The position numbers were made by a program, and so were the translations under genes. A stretch of DNA of 64,000 nucleotides from Prochlorococcus marinus XMU1406 (lineage in GTDB: Bacteria; Cyanobacteriota; Cyanobacteriia; PCC-6307; Cyanobiaceae): the NCBI RefSeq assembly GCF_017696055.1, contig NZ_JAAORG010000001.1, positions 186,001 to 250,000 of the forward strand, in the 5' to 3' direction. The notes under the pieces were generated by a model. It was not told the origin of the DNA. It did not search any database and was given only the letters and a program-made list of their open reading frames with translations. Position 1 is the stretch's first letter. Each line of letters opens with the position of its first letter. This document shows, piece after piece, positions 1-9,490 of this stretch.

Positions 1-995
1 GGTATTTTTTTTATTATTTTTTTGTCTTCTTCATTAAATCCTTCTTCAAGACTATAAATATAAATTATAAAATCTGACTCTTTAATTTTCCCAAAACTTT
101 TTTTAATTCCAATACTTTCAATTTGTTCATGAGTTTCTCTTATGCCAGCAGTATCAATTATTTTCATTGGAATGTCATTAATAGTTAAATTAACTTCAAT
201 AACATCTCGTGTCGTTCCAGGAATATTAGTTACAATTGCTTTCTCTTTTTTTGCTAGCAAATTTAGCAAAGAACTTTTACCAACATTTGTTTTACCTATA
301 AGCGCAATGGATATACCATTATGAATATATGAATTTCTTTGTGAATTTTCTATAAGTAACTCTATTTTTTCTTTCACTTTTTTAATGTTTTTTAGAAATT
401 TGGTATAATCAAAATCTGTAAAGTTTTCTTCAAAATCAACTCTCGCTTCTATTTCGCAAAGTTGATTTATAAGGTCATTTTTAATATCATTAATTTTTTT
501 CTTTATTTTCCCTTGAACTCCACTAAAAGCTAACTCTGCTGATCTGGTATTGCTTGCATTAATTAATTGATTAATCGATTCGGCTTGAGTAAGGTCTATT
601 TTCCCATTAAGAAAAGCTCTTTGACTAAATTCTCCTGGGTTTGCAAGTCTAACTCTAGAATTACTAGATAATAATCTCTTTAGAACTTTATTTACTAGGA
701 TAATTCCTCCATGGCAATGAAGTTCAACAACATCCTCTCCTGTGAAGCTATTTGGTGATTTCATCACTAATATTAAAACTTCATCTATAAATTTATTTTG
801 TTTATTTTCCTTAATAAAACCATGAAAAACTCTATGTGATTCCCATGCATATTTAGATTTAGTTTGAACAATCTTTTTGCAAGAATTTATTGAGTCTTTC
901 CCTGATACTCTTATTATCGCAACTCCTCCTTTTCCTATACTTATAGCTGAAGCAATTGCCGCTATCGTATCTTCTGTAGTAACTATCGAATCCAT
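1..995 (-). CDS. mnmE: tRNA modification GTPase MnmE (TrmE), 3' end cut by window
   Basis: MnmE works with MnmG to modify U34 of certain tRNAs, through an N-terminal folate-binding domain and an embedded GTPase. About 331 N-terminal residues are visible out of roughly 450-460 usual for the family, and the frame runs off the window start. The protein opens [17 protein letters not shown], followed by [10 protein letters not shown] and the [12 protein letters not shown] motif. The GTPase has G1 [12 protein letters not shown], a GTTRD G2 region and DTAGIRE at G3. The start is the ATG at 993-995. It is divergent from the DUF2062 gene. Identity is secure. Confidence 0.95.
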   Translation of the reverse strand, partial: MDSIVTTEDTIAAIASAISIGKGGVAIIRVSGKDSINSCKKIVQTKSKYAWESHRVFHGFIKENKQNKFIDEVLILVMKSPNSFTGEDVVELHCHGGIILVNKVLKRLLSSNSRVRLANPGEFSQRAFLNGKIDLTQAESINQLINASNTRSAELAFSGVQGKIKKKINDIKNDLINQLCEIEARVDFEENFTDFDYTKFLKNIKKVKEKIELLIENSQRNSYIHNGISIALIGKTNVGKSSLLNLLAKKEKAIVTNIPGTTRDVIEVNLTINDIPMKIIDTAGIRETHEQIESIGIKKSFGKIKESDFIIYIYSLEEGFNEEDKKIIKKI

Positions 996-1061
996 CTCTC
1001 GCTTTGTTATGGATAATTAAGTAAGATTATCAAGAATTTAATTTTGAAATTTTCTTTCTGA

Positions 1062-1505
1062 ATGAGATTTAAAAGAGCTATTACCTATAAGAAAATTCTA
1101 TCATTATTTAGGAATCAAAATGGAAGTCCTTTATTTAATGCTAAAGGTTTAGCTATAGGGGTATTTAGTGGCTGCTTTCCTTTTTTTGGGTTTCAGACTT
1201 TAATAGGGATATTTTTTGCAAAAATAGCTAAGGGAAATATTGTTCTAGCTGCAATTGGTACCTGGATTAGCAACCCTTTTACTTATATTCCACTTTATTA
1301 TTTTAACTATAAAGTTGGTTCGATTTTTTTAAATAATTCTTCTAATACAATTCTTGAAAAAAATTTAGTTATTGATGACTTATGGAAACAAGGTAAAATT
1401 TTTTCCCTAAAATTACTTTTAGGTTCATCTTGTGTAGGTATTTTATTAGCTTTGATTTGCGGCAGTATTGTTTTCTTTATCTACAAGATAAAAAGTAAAA
1501 GATAG
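1062..1505 (+). CDS. DUF2062 family small membrane protein
   Basis: This 147-residue protein matches the DUF2062 pattern: a GLAIGVFSGCFPFFGFQT segment near residues 30-47, then a hydrophobic stretch and the GTWISNPFTYIPLYYFNY motif near residues 66-83. A further membrane segment lies near the C-terminus (about 118-141), followed by a lysine/arginine-rich tail. It is an inner-membrane protein of unknown role; no enzyme activity can be assigned. It lies between mnmE (divergent) and the (p)ppGpp synthetase gene (convergent, 18 bp apart). Confidence 0.8.
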   Translation: MRFKRAITYKKILSLFRNQNGSPLFNAKGLAIGVFSGCFPFFGFQTLIGIFFAKIAKGNIVLAAIGTWISNPFTYIPLYYFNYKVGSIFLNNSSNTILEKNLVIDDLWKQGKIFSLKLLLGSSCVGILLALICGSIVFFIYKIKSKR

Positions 1506-1523
1506 ATTGATCTGGTTTTGAAA

Positions 1524-3833
1524 TTAACTTTGTTCAACTCTGGCTATATCTAAAACATCTGCCATTGATTTAATTTGGTCAATTGTTTTATGAAGTTGAT
1601 TATAACTTTCTAGACCTACGCAGAGATTGATAATAGCTGGTTTGCCATAAGCAGTTTTAACATTGGCATCGCTAACATTTATACCTTTATCAGATAACCG
1701 CATAAGAATATCTTTAAGGACTCCAACTCTATCAATTACTTCTATGCGGAGCTGAATTGGGAACTTATTATCGCCAGTTTTATTATCTTGATTCCAACAA
1801 ACAGGTAATCTTCTCTCGAATGGAATTGGCATGACATTTTCACAATCTGCCCTATGTATGGTTATACCGTGGTTGCCGAGCGAGACAGTTCCGACAATAT
1901 CCTCGCCTGGAAGTGGGGTGCAGCATTTACCTATTCTGTAATCAAGACCTTCTATCCCGGAAATTGGTGATTTAGTCGTTGTATAAGTTTTATTGGTGGA
2001 TAAATTACTATTGTTTTTAAGAGATTTTGCTATTTCAGAATCAGAATCATTTTTAATATCCTCTGTCTGTAATTTTATTTCTTCTCTTAGTCTGTTTAAT
2101 ACTTGATGTAAAGTTAAACCACCAAAACCAAGTGATGCAAGAAGGTCTTCAGTATTTTTTAAATTGCATCGATTCGCAACTTTTTTCATAGCATCACTTG
2201 AAAGTAATGTTTCAAAACCATTTCGACCTACTTCTTTTTCGAGTAAATCTCTACCTCTTTTAATCGTCTCATCCCTATGGCTTTTCTTATACCATTGGCG
2301 GATTCTATTTTTAGCAGTTGGCGTAACTACAAAGTTAAGCCAATCCAAGCTCGGAGTGGCATTATTATTTGTCAAAATTTCTATGAAGTCACCATTTTGA
2401 AGTGCTGTAGATAATGGAGAAAGCTTTTCATTAATTCTTATTCCATTACAGTGATTTCCAACTTCAGAATGAATTCTGTAGGCGAAATCTATTGCGGTAG
2501 ATCCTTTTCTTAAACCAACAACGTCTCCTTTAGGAGTAATTACAAATACTTCTTCATCAAATAAATCTTCTTTAATTGAAGCTAAATAATCATTATGATC
2601 ACCTTCATTACCTTCTTGTTGCCATTCGACTAGCTGTCTTAGCCAATTAAATCTTTCAGCATTGCTTTTAGCAGGAGAACCACCCTCTTTATATTGCCAA
2701 TGAGCAGCAATTCCATATTCTGCTATTTGATGCATAGAAGTAGTTCTAATTTGTACTTCAATAGGTCGATGTCTCCCAATTACTGAAGTATGTAAGGACT
2801 GATATCCATTAGGTTTTGGTAAACCTATATAATCTTTAAATCTTCCTGGAATTGGTTTGAAAGTATCATGTACAACCGCTAAAGCTCTATAACAACTATC
2901 TGAATTATCAACGATAATTCTTAGAGCAGCAACATCATAAATTTCATGAAACTGTTTTTGCTGTCTTTCCATTTTACTCCAGATGCCATAAAGATGTTTT
3001 GGTCTTCCAGTTATTTCAAAGTTTTTTAAACCTGCTGCGACTAAGTTTTCTTTCATAAGATTCAGGGTTACTTTTAATCTTTTTTCTCTATCACTCCTTT
3101 TCACAGCGATTTGATCTTTTAGATCTTGATATTCTTTAGGTTCCAGAAATTTAAACGCTAAATCTTCTAATTCCCATTTAAATCTATTTATTCCTAATCG
3201 ATTAGCTAAAGGTGCATAAATCTCTCTTGTTTCTCTGGCTATTCTTTTTTTTCTCTCATCATTTAACCATTCAATTGTTCTCATGTTATGAAGTCGATCT
3301 GCCAGTTTTACTAAAACAACTCTGATATCGCTAGCCATAGCCATAAACATTTTTCTAAGATTTTCAGCTTGTGCTTCAGTCCTGTTATTAAAGTGAATAC
3401 CTCCTAATTTTGTTACACCCTCCACAAGTATTTTTACTTCTAATCCAAAATTTGTTTCTATTTCGGATAAATCAACACCAGTATCTTCAACAACATCATG
3501 TAAAAGTCCTGCAGCAATAACAGATGAACTAGCACCTATTTCTTTGAGGAGATTTGCTACGGCAACTGGGTGGATAATGTATGGCTCGCCACTCGCTCGG
3601 AATTGTCCATCATGAGCTTTATAAGCAAGTTTAAAAGCCTTCACTATAAGGTTTTGATTATCATTATTTTGTTTATTTGATTTTTCAAAATTATTAATAT
3701 CGTTAAGAAGCCAATCGGGTATTTTTATTTGATTATTCAAAGATTTACTTTCAAATTTTTTATTTTCAGGCAAAATAGTTTTGGAAACTTTAATTTCGTT
3801 TTTTTCTTTTGAATTTGCAGCTGCCTCAGACAT
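1524..3833 (-). CDS. spoT: Bifunctional (p)ppGpp synthetase/hydrolase (RSH, SpoT/RelA family)
   Basis: This enzyme makes and degrades the stringent-response alarmone (p)ppGpp. At 769 residues it has the full long-RSH layout. An N-terminal HD hydrolase carries an intact HDVVEDT motif at residues 112-118, so hydrolase activity is expected. The synthetase region follows, with YDVAALRIIV and RFKDYIGLPKPNGYQSLHT near residues 300-350 and EVQIRT after it. A TGS domain lies near 435-495, a zinc-finger-like CCTPLPGD-type segment near 640, and an ACT domain at about 695-769. It is probably the only long RSH in so small a genome (inference). It is divergent from the ABC ATPase gene. Confidence 0.95.
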   Translation of the reverse strand: MSEAAANSKEKNEIKVSKTILPENKKFESKSLNNQIKIPDWLLNDINNFEKSNKQNNDNQNLIVKAFKLAYKAHDGQFRASGEPYIIHPVAVANLLKEIGASSSVIAAGLLHDVVEDTGVDLSEIETNFGLEVKILVEGVTKLGGIHFNNRTEAQAENLRKMFMAMASDIRVVLVKLADRLHNMRTIEWLNDERKKRIARETREIYAPLANRLGINRFKWELEDLAFKFLEPKEYQDLKDQIAVKRSDREKRLKVTLNLMKENLVAAGLKNFEITGRPKHLYGIWSKMERQQKQFHEIYDVAALRIIVDNSDSCYRALAVVHDTFKPIPGRFKDYIGLPKPNGYQSLHTSVIGRHRPIEVQIRTTSMHQIAEYGIAAHWQYKEGGSPAKSNAERFNWLRQLVEWQQEGNEGDHNDYLASIKEDLFDEEVFVITPKGDVVGLRKGSTAIDFAYRIHSEVGNHCNGIRINEKLSPLSTALQNGDFIEILTNNNATPSLDWLNFVVTPTAKNRIRQWYKKSHRDETIKRGRDLLEKEVGRNGFETLLSSDAMKKVANRCNLKNTEDLLASLGFGGLTLHQVLNRLREEIKLQTEDIKNDSDSEIAKSLKNNSNLSTNKTYTTTKSPISGIEGLDYRIGKCCTPLPGEDIVGTVSLGNHGITIHRADCENVMPIPFERRLPVCWNQDNKTGDNKFPIQLRIEVIDRVGVLKDILMRLSDKGINVSDANVKTAYGKPAIINLCVGLESYNQLHKTIDQIKSMADVLDIARVEQS

Positions 3834-3888
3834 TTTATATTGCTTTAGATGTATTTTATTTAGGTCTAGAAAAATTTGCTATAAAATC

Positions 3889-5487
3889 ATGGAAATAAAT
3901 AAAGAAAAAATTCTTGTAGTTAAAAATCTTACTGTTAAATATGGTTTAATACAGCAACCTATCATCAAAAATTTTAATCTTGAAATAGATAAAGGAGATC
4001 ATTTGGCCATAATAGGACCCTCTGGATGTGGGAAGACTACTTTTGCAAAAACATTAGTAAATATATTGCCTGATAAAGCCACTTCTGAAGGGTATTTGGC
4101 GATTTCTAGCGTAGATCCTAGGAAAATAAATAACAAAGAAGCGCAAATATTTAGAAGAAAAAATTTTGGATTTATCTATCAAGATTCCATAAAAAAACTT
4201 AATCCACTAATGAGAGTTGGGGATCATTTATATGAATTATTTAAAACTCATGATCAAACTAAATCATCTTTACTTATAAAAAAATTAGTAAAAGAAGTTT
4301 TTCAAAAAGTAGGAATTGAAGAAAGCAGACTTGATTCTTTCCCACATCAATTTAGCGGTGGAATGAGACAGAGAGTTTCTATAGCAATGGCTCTTGCTTT
4401 AAAACCTAAATTATTAATAGCTGATGAACCTACAACAAGCTTAGATACCAAAACAAGTTTTGAAATTATGCAAGAAATTATTGAGTTATGTAATGAATTC
4501 GATACTACTTTGATTTTAATTAGTCACGATATTAATCTTGCAGCAAAGTGGTGTAAAAAAGTTGCAATAATTGAAAAAGGATTGCTTGTTGAAAAAGGAA
4601 ATATATTAGATATTTTTCAATCACCAAAATCAGATATTGGGATAAAGTTAGTAAATGCCTCAAAAATATTATTAGAATTAAATGCTAAAAATAATGTTCG
4701 AGATGAGGTTGTTCTAGAGGTAAATAACTTAAGACATTGGTATAAATTAAATTCTTCAATTTTTATAAATAAATGGAATAAGGCTTTAAATGAAGTTAGT
4801 TTTAAATTATATAAGAATGAGACTCTTGGAATAGTTGGTTCTTCAGGTAGCGGTAAAAGTACATTATGTAGGGCTTTAATTGGACTTCTGAAAGTAAGAG
4901 GCGGTGAAATAAAAATTTATAATAAAAATCATGCATCAAAAAAAAATAAAATTTTTAAAAAGCACAATAATATGCAAATTATTTTTCAAGATCCTTTTTC
5001 AAGTTTGAATCCGAAAATGACAATTAAAAATATTTTGGAAGATATATTTTTTATTCAAAAAATTTCAGATAAAAGAAAAATTGAAAAAGAAATAAAACTC
5101 ATGTTTAGAAATTTAAGTCTTCCTTTTAAGAGTGAATTTTTAAATTCTTATCCTAGCCAATTATCTGGTGGTCAATTGCAAAGAATTTCATTAGCCAGAG
5201 CGCTATTGTTGAAACCAAAAATTTTGATTTGTGATGAGAGCGTTAATATGTTAGATGCTTCAGTAAAAATAGAAATTCTTTCATTACTTAGAGTCTTGCA
5301 AGAAAAAATGGATTTAACCATTATCTTTATCACACATGATTTAGGAATTGCTAAAAGATTTTGTAATAGGTTGCTAGTAATGAATCAGGGAAAGATAGTT
5401 GATGAAGGAGAAAGTTCTACAATATTCACTAAAACTAAAAACATCTATACAAAATCTCTTTTAAATTCTTCTTTAAATATTATTTAG
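3889..5487 (+). CDS. ABC transporter protein with two fused ATPase domains (oligopeptide/Dpp-Opp type)
   Basis: The protein has two ABC ATPase domains in one chain of 532 residues, resembling a DppD-DppF or YejF-type fusion. Domain 1 has Walker A GPSGCGKTT, signature FSGGMRQRVS and Walker B LLIADEPTT. Domain 2 has Walker A GSSGSGKST, signature LSGGQLQRIS and Walker B ILICDES, where Ser replaces the usual Pro. I chose the ATG at 3889. The frame is open further upstream, but that would overlap the divergent RSH gene and lacks family sequence. No permease or binding protein is nearby, so the substrate is unknown. It overlaps the convergent pseudouridine synthase gene by 8 bp. Confidence 0.88.
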   Translation: MEINKEKILVVKNLTVKYGLIQQPIIKNFNLEIDKGDHLAIIGPSGCGKTTFAKTLVNILPDKATSEGYLAISSVDPRKINNKEAQIFRRKNFGFIYQDSIKKLNPLMRVGDHLYELFKTHDQTKSSLLIKKLVKEVFQKVGIEESRLDSFPHQFSGGMRQRVSIAMALALKPKLLIADEPTTSLDTKTSFEIMQEIIELCNEFDTTLILISHDINLAAKWCKKVAIIEKGLLVEKGNILDIFQSPKSDIGIKLVNASKILLELNAKNNVRDEVVLEVNNLRHWYKLNSSIFINKWNKALNEVSFKLYKNETLGIVGSSGSGKSTLCRALIGLLKVRGGEIKIYNKNHASKKNKIFKKHNNMQIIFQDPFSSLNPKMTIKNILEDIFFIQKISDKRKIEKEIKLMFRNLSLPFKSEFLNSYPSQLSGGQLQRISLARALLLKPKILICDESVNMLDASVKIEILSLLRVLQEKMDLTIIFITHDLGIAKRFCNRLLVMNQGKIVDEGESSTIFTKTKNIYTKSLLNSSLNII

Positions 5488-6439
5488 CTTTAAGAACGTT
5501 TAGTAATTTTTGAAAATCTAATGGTAATTCTGCTTCAAATATCATTTCTTTGCCATTGATTGGATGTATAAGGCCAAGCTTAAAAGCGTGTAATGCTTGG
5601 CCCTCTAATTTACATGGAAGTTTTTTGCATCTTCCATATAAAGGATCACCCACAATAGGATGATTAATGTGAGCGCAATGAACTCTTATTTGATGCGTTC
5701 GACCAGTATCTAATTTGAAATTCATTAATGAGTAATTACCCAATCTTTCTTTTAATTTCCAATAAGTGCAGGCATATCTTCCTGCAGCTTCTTCAACTAC
5801 TTTATATTTCAATCTATTGAATTTATCTCTGCCAATATGTCCTACTATTTGGCCTTCTTCAGAATTAGGTGCTCCATGTATTACTGCAATATATTCGCGT
5901 GAAGCTATTTTTTCTTTTATTTGTTTCTGGAGATTTACCAATGCTTCTTGGCTTTTTGCTACCACCATACATCCGGAGGTATCTTTATCTAATCTGTGAA
6001 CAATACCAGGTCTTAGTTTCCCATTAATTCCAGGAAGATCATTACAGTGAAAAAGTAATCCATTGACTAGAGTTCCTGATTTGTGTCCCGGGGCTGGATG
6101 AACAATTAGTCCTGATTGTTTATTGATTACTATGATGTGTTCGTCTTCAAAAAGGATTTCTAAATCCATTTTTTCAGGTTTCAAATATACAAGAGGTTCT
6201 GGAGGAGGCATCCAGATTTGAACATTGTCGCCATTTTTTAATGGGGTCTTTGCTTTCGCAGTCTTATAGTTTACAAGTACTAACCCTGAATTGATAAAAT
6301 GTTGAATTCTTGCTCTACTTTGTTCTGGCCTTTTACTTACCAACCATCTATCTAGTCTCATAGGAAGAGGTAGCTCATAAATAATTTCTATAAGTTCACC
6401 CTCTCCAATACCGAAAGAATTTTTAGTATCTAATTCCAT
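5480..6439 (-). CDS. rluD: RluD/RluC-family 23S rRNA pseudouridine synthase
   Basis: This enzyme converts uridines of 23S rRNA to pseudouridine. It has 319 residues. An N-terminal S4 RNA-binding domain (RLDRWLVSKRPEQSRARIQ, about residues 28-46) precedes the catalytic domain, whose HRLDKDTSG motif carries the catalytic Asp (about residues 148-156). TGRTHQIRVH and GDPLYGR follow as expected. It overlaps the upstream RbgA-type GTPase gene by 10 bp, so the two are very probably co-transcribed and linked to 50S ribosome maturation. The exact target uridines, and so whether it is RluD sensu stricto, are not shown by sequence alone. Confidence 0.9.
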   Translation of the reverse strand: MELDTKNSFGIGEGELIEIIYELPLPMRLDRWLVSKRPEQSRARIQHFINSGLVLVNYKTAKAKTPLKNGDNVQIWMPPPEPLVYLKPEKMDLEILFEDEHIIVINKQSGLIVHPAPGHKSGTLVNGLLFHCNDLPGINGKLRPGIVHRLDKDTSGCMVVAKSQEALVNLQKQIKEKIASREYIAVIHGAPNSEEGQIVGHIGRDKFNRLKYKVVEEAAGRYACTYWKLKERLGNYSLMNFKLDTGRTHQIRVHCAHINHPIVGDPLYGRCKKLPCKLEGQALHAFKLGLIHPINGKEMIFEAELPLDFQKLLNVLKAK

Positions 6440-7302
6440 GGTGGGACTTCTAAAGCAATTTTACCAAGCATTTGATTTCTATAATCTTCCAATAATTTAT
6501 GAGACATTCTTCTTTTATCGCCTGAGGTATGTTTTGAAGCTGCTTCATCAATCCAATCAGAAGGACTTTCAAAGCCTTTTGCAATATCAACTCCATATCT
6601 ATTAGATATTTTTTTTACTGAGATATTCGCATTTTTATCTTTGTTTAGAGTGGACATAATTTTGATAAATCCAATTGCGACACTCTCTATTTCATAAGCA
6701 GCTTCTCCAATATCGTCACATAGTGCAAGATTAAGTGCTGATTTTTGATTTTCTAAATTAGGAGGTATAACACCAGGAGCATCTAGTAGATCAATACCAC
6801 CATCTAATTTTATCCATCTTAAATGACGTGTGACTCCAGCTTTCCTAGCACTATCGACAACTCTTTTTTTTGCAATTCTATTAATTAATGCTGATTTACC
6901 TACGTTTGGGAAACCAAGTGTGAGGGCTCTTATTGGCCTTATTCTCATACCTCTAGAAATCCTTCTAGCATCAATTGATGATCTAGATTCTTTTGCAGAT
7001 TTACAAATTTCGTTAATACCTATACCTCTTTTAGCATCACACCAATGCGGATATTGATCTTTTTCATTAAACCATTTATTCCAACTAGTTATTGTGTCAG
7101 GAGAGATCATGTCTGATCTATTAATAACAAGAATATGTTTTTTATTGTTGATCCATTTATTTAAATGTGGGTGCCCTGTTGATATTGGGATTCGTGCATC
7201 TCTAACTTCTATAACTAAATCTACTTTATTGATGACTTCAGATAATTTTTTTTCTGCTTTTGCGATATGGCCTGGGTACCATTGAATTTTGGGTATGTCC
7301 AC
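6430..7302 (-). CDS. rbgA: Ribosome biogenesis GTPase YlqF/RbgA
   Basis: A circularly permuted GTPase for late 50S assembly, 290 residues. The G motifs are in permuted order: the NKxD-like NRSD (about residues 60-63) comes before the P-loop GFPNVGKSAL and DAPGVIPP at G3. It opens IQWYPGHIAKAEKKL, the family hallmark. The start is the ATG at 7302. It overlaps the downstream pseudouridine synthase gene by 10 bp and is divergent from pgk, with a 211-bp AT-rich intergenic region between. Confidence 0.92.
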   Translation of the reverse strand: MDIPKIQWYPGHIAKAEKKLSEVINKVDLVIEVRDARIPISTGHPHLNKWINNKKHILVINRSDMISPDTITSWNKWFNEKDQYPHWCDAKRGIGINEICKSAKESRSSIDARRISRGMRIRPIRALTLGFPNVGKSALINRIAKKRVVDSARKAGVTRHLRWIKLDGGIDLLDAPGVIPPNLENQKSALNLALCDDIGEAAYEIESVAIGFIKIMSTLNKDKNANISVKKISNRYGVDIAKGFESPSDWIDEAASKHTSGDKRRMSHKLLEDYRNQMLGKIALEVPPWN

Positions 7303-7440
7303 TTCAATAAAATAAATAAAATTTTGTATTCCTTTTAATTTTTATTAGTTTCAAAAGCATTTACTTTTAAATTTTAGTATAAATTAAATAACTAAAAAAA
7401 TTTTTATCATAGTTAATTTTTAAAATTTATTAAGGCATAG

Positions 7441-7454
7441 GTAACAGTTACTAC
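7441..7454 (+). promoter_or_regulatory. Perfect NtcA-type consensus GTAN8TAC upstream of pgk (candidate)
   Basis: The bases match GTA-N8-TAC exactly and sit 60 bp before the pgk start. The spacing to a TAN3T -10 element is not ideal: the hexamer 22 bp downstream is TAAACG, and a matching TAGGGT lies about 29 bp downstream. In DNA this AT-rich, about twenty such matches per window are expected by chance, so this is only a candidate. Confidence 0.3.
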
Positions 7455-7513
7455 TTTTTAACCCAATAAGTCCAAATAAACGTTAGGGTCTTAAGATTAA
7501 AATAGTTTATTTA

Positions 7514-8722
7514 ATGTCAAAATTATCTCTTTCCAGTCTTGATAAGACACATTTAGAAGGCAAAAAAGTTCTTGTAAGAGTAGATTTTAATGTTCCATTA
7601 AATGAAAGTGGCCAGATAACTGACGATACACGCATTAGAGCAGCGATCCCAACAATTGAATATCTGATTAATAATTCTGCAAAAGTTATTTTAGCTGCCC
7701 ATTTTGGAAGACCAAAGGGTCAGGTAAATGAAAAAATGAGATTAACTCCAGTAGCAGGAAGATTAACTGAATTGTTAGGAAAAAATGTAGCTCTTACTAA
7801 TAGTTGTATAGGTGATGAAGCAGTTGCAGAATCAAATAATTTAGATAATGGAGATGTTCTTTTACTTGAAAATGTTCGTTTTTTTGAAGAAGAGGAAAAG
7901 AACGACTTGGATTTTGCTAAAAATTTAGCATCACATGCAGATATGTATGTAAATGATGCTTTTGGTGCTGCTCACAGAGCTCATGCTTCAACTCAGGGTG
8001 TTACTAATTATTTAAATCCCTCAGTAGCTGGATTCCTTTTAGAAAAAGAATTGAAATACTTACAAGGAGCAATAGATGCTCCAAAGCGCCCATTGGCAGC
8101 AATAGTTGGAGGATCAAAGGTGAGTAGCAAAATAGGAGTGCTTGATTCTTTACTAGATAAGTGTGACAAAATCATGATTGGTGGAGGTATGATTTTTACT
8201 TTTTATAAAGCTAGAGGTCTAGATGTCGGGAAAAGCCTTGTAGAAGAAGATAAACTTGAGCTTGCTAAAGATTTAGAAGCAAAAGCAAAAGCAAAAGGAG
8301 TTGAATTATTATTACCCACTGATGTTGTTTTAGCTAATGAATTTTCTCCTGATGCCGAAAGCAAAATATCTCAAATTGATTCAATTAGTGGGGATTGGAT
8401 GGGTCTCGATATTGGTCCAGATTCCATAAAAGTTTTTCAGAATGCTCTTGCAGAATGTAAGACTATTATTTGGAATGGTCCAATGGGAGTTTTTGAATTT
8501 GATAAATTTGCAGAAGGTACAAATGCAATAGCTACGACCCTTGCTGACTTAAGTGCTTTTTCTGAAGTTTGTACAATAATTGGTGGTGGAGATTCAGTTG
8601 CAGCAGTTGAGAAAGCAGGATTAGCTGAGAAAATGTCTCATATATCTACTGGTGGTGGCGCGAGTTTGGAACTTTTAGAAGGTAAAACCTTACCTGGTGT
8701 AGCTGCTTTAAACGACGCCTAG
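7514..8722 (+). CDS. pgk: Phosphoglycerate kinase
   Basis: A Calvin-cycle and glycolytic enzyme that interconverts 3-phosphoglycerate/ATP and 1,3-bisphosphoglycerate/ADP. It has 402 residues, the normal length. Diagnostic segments are [12 protein letters not shown] near the N-terminus, AHFGRPKG, the [14 protein letters not shown] substrate-binding stretch, GGSKVSSKI and the C-terminal [13 protein letters not shown] and [13 protein letters not shown] nucleotide site. The start is the ATG at 7514, after a leader of about 200 bp. It ends one base before the convergent gene for a secreted unknown protein. Confidence 0.98.
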   Translation: MSKLSLSSLDKTHLEGKKVLVRVDFNVPLNESGQITDDTRIRAAIPTIEYLINNSAKVILAAHFGRPKGQVNEKMRLTPVAGRLTELLGKNVALTNSCIGDEAVAESNNLDNGDVLLLENVRFFEEEEKNDLDFAKNLASHADMYVNDAFGAAHRAHASTQGVTNYLNPSVAGFLLEKELKYLQGAIDAPKRPLAAIVGGSKVSSKIGVLDSLLDKCDKIMIGGGMIFTFYKARGLDVGKSLVEEDKLELAKDLEAKAKAKGVELLLPTDVVLANEFSPDAESKISQIDSISGDWMGLDIGPDSIKVFQNALAECKTIIWNGPMGVFEFDKFAEGTNAIATTLADLSAFSEVCTIIGGGDSVAAVEKAGLAEKMSHISTGGGASLELLEGKTLPGVAALNDA

Positions 8723-8723
8723 G

Positions 8724-9449
8724 TTATAACTCATCAACAATATTAATACTCTTTGTGAAAGTAATCATTCCCTCAGGGTGAGCTATGATTCCTGACCAAA
8801 TTTGTATACCGGGTTTTGAAGGAGCTCTTGTCATTTTAAAAATCCCCCCTGATACCAATGGCTCCAATAATATTTCTTGTTCGAAAAATGAATTAACTTG
8901 ATGAGGTTTTATAGCTCCAGCAATAATGACTTCTTCAAGAGGCTCATTTAGAATTATATCAATATCATATTTTGAACCAGTAAGAACTCTATCAGGAATT
9001 TTAAAATTAATATTTATCTTTTTATCATCATTTCTTATTGTTGTGAATAAATTTTTGATAATCCCTTCAGCTATTTTTCCATTTACGATTGAAAATAAAT
9101 AATCAAAATTGGATTCGAGTATATGTATTTCTCCGTTAACTATTTTTTTTCCAGAAACTTTTATTCGCAAAATATCTTTATTTGGAATATTAGATTTTAA
9201 TTTTTTGATCTTCCATTTGCTTTCAGGGAAATCATTTATTATCTTTGAAAATTGTTTTTGGATATTCTGGTTATCATCATTCCTAAAATTTTTTTTTAAA
9301 AATTCTAAATCTCTAGCATTTAAAGAGCTTTCTAGATTTCTGATAAATTCAACTTTTAAAGTTTGCGTTATTGCTGGATAAGGAATAATGAGATAAATAA
9401 ATAAGTAGAGAGAAACTCCTATATTTTTGAATAAGTCTAAATTAAACAT
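8724..9449 (-). CDS. Conserved hypothetical exported protein
   Basis: I do not recognise a named family. The 241-residue protein begins with a basic then hydrophobic segment (about residues 8-30) that reads as a signal peptide or single membrane anchor, so it is probably periplasmic or anchored. The rest has no cysteine cluster or catalytic motif I can name; alternating hydrophobic and polar residues suggest beta-rich folding. The C-terminal GGIFKMTRAPSKPGIQIW and PEGMITFTKS look like conserved patches. It is convergent with pgk (1-bp gap) and divergent from murG (41-bp gap), so it is likely monocistronic. Confidence 0.7.
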   Translation of the reverse strand: MFNLDLFKNIGVSLYLFIYLIIPYPAITQTLKVEFIRNLESSLNARDLEFLKKNFRNDDNQNIQKQFSKIINDFPESKWKIKKLKSNIPNKDILRIKVSGKKIVNGEIHILESNFDYLFSIVNGKIAEGIIKNLFTTIRNDDKKININFKIPDRVLTGSKYDIDIILNEPLEEVIIAGAIKPHQVNSFFEQEILLEPLVSGGIFKMTRAPSKPGIQIWSGIIAHPEGMITFTKSINIVDEL

Positions 9450-9490
9450 ATTTATTATGTGTTATTTTCATTTTACTAATTAAAGTTTTT

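Noticed and set aside
3781-3888. Upstream in-frame extension of the ABC ATPase
   Set aside because: It overlaps the RSH start on the other strand and has no family sequence; ATG at 3889 matches the domain start.
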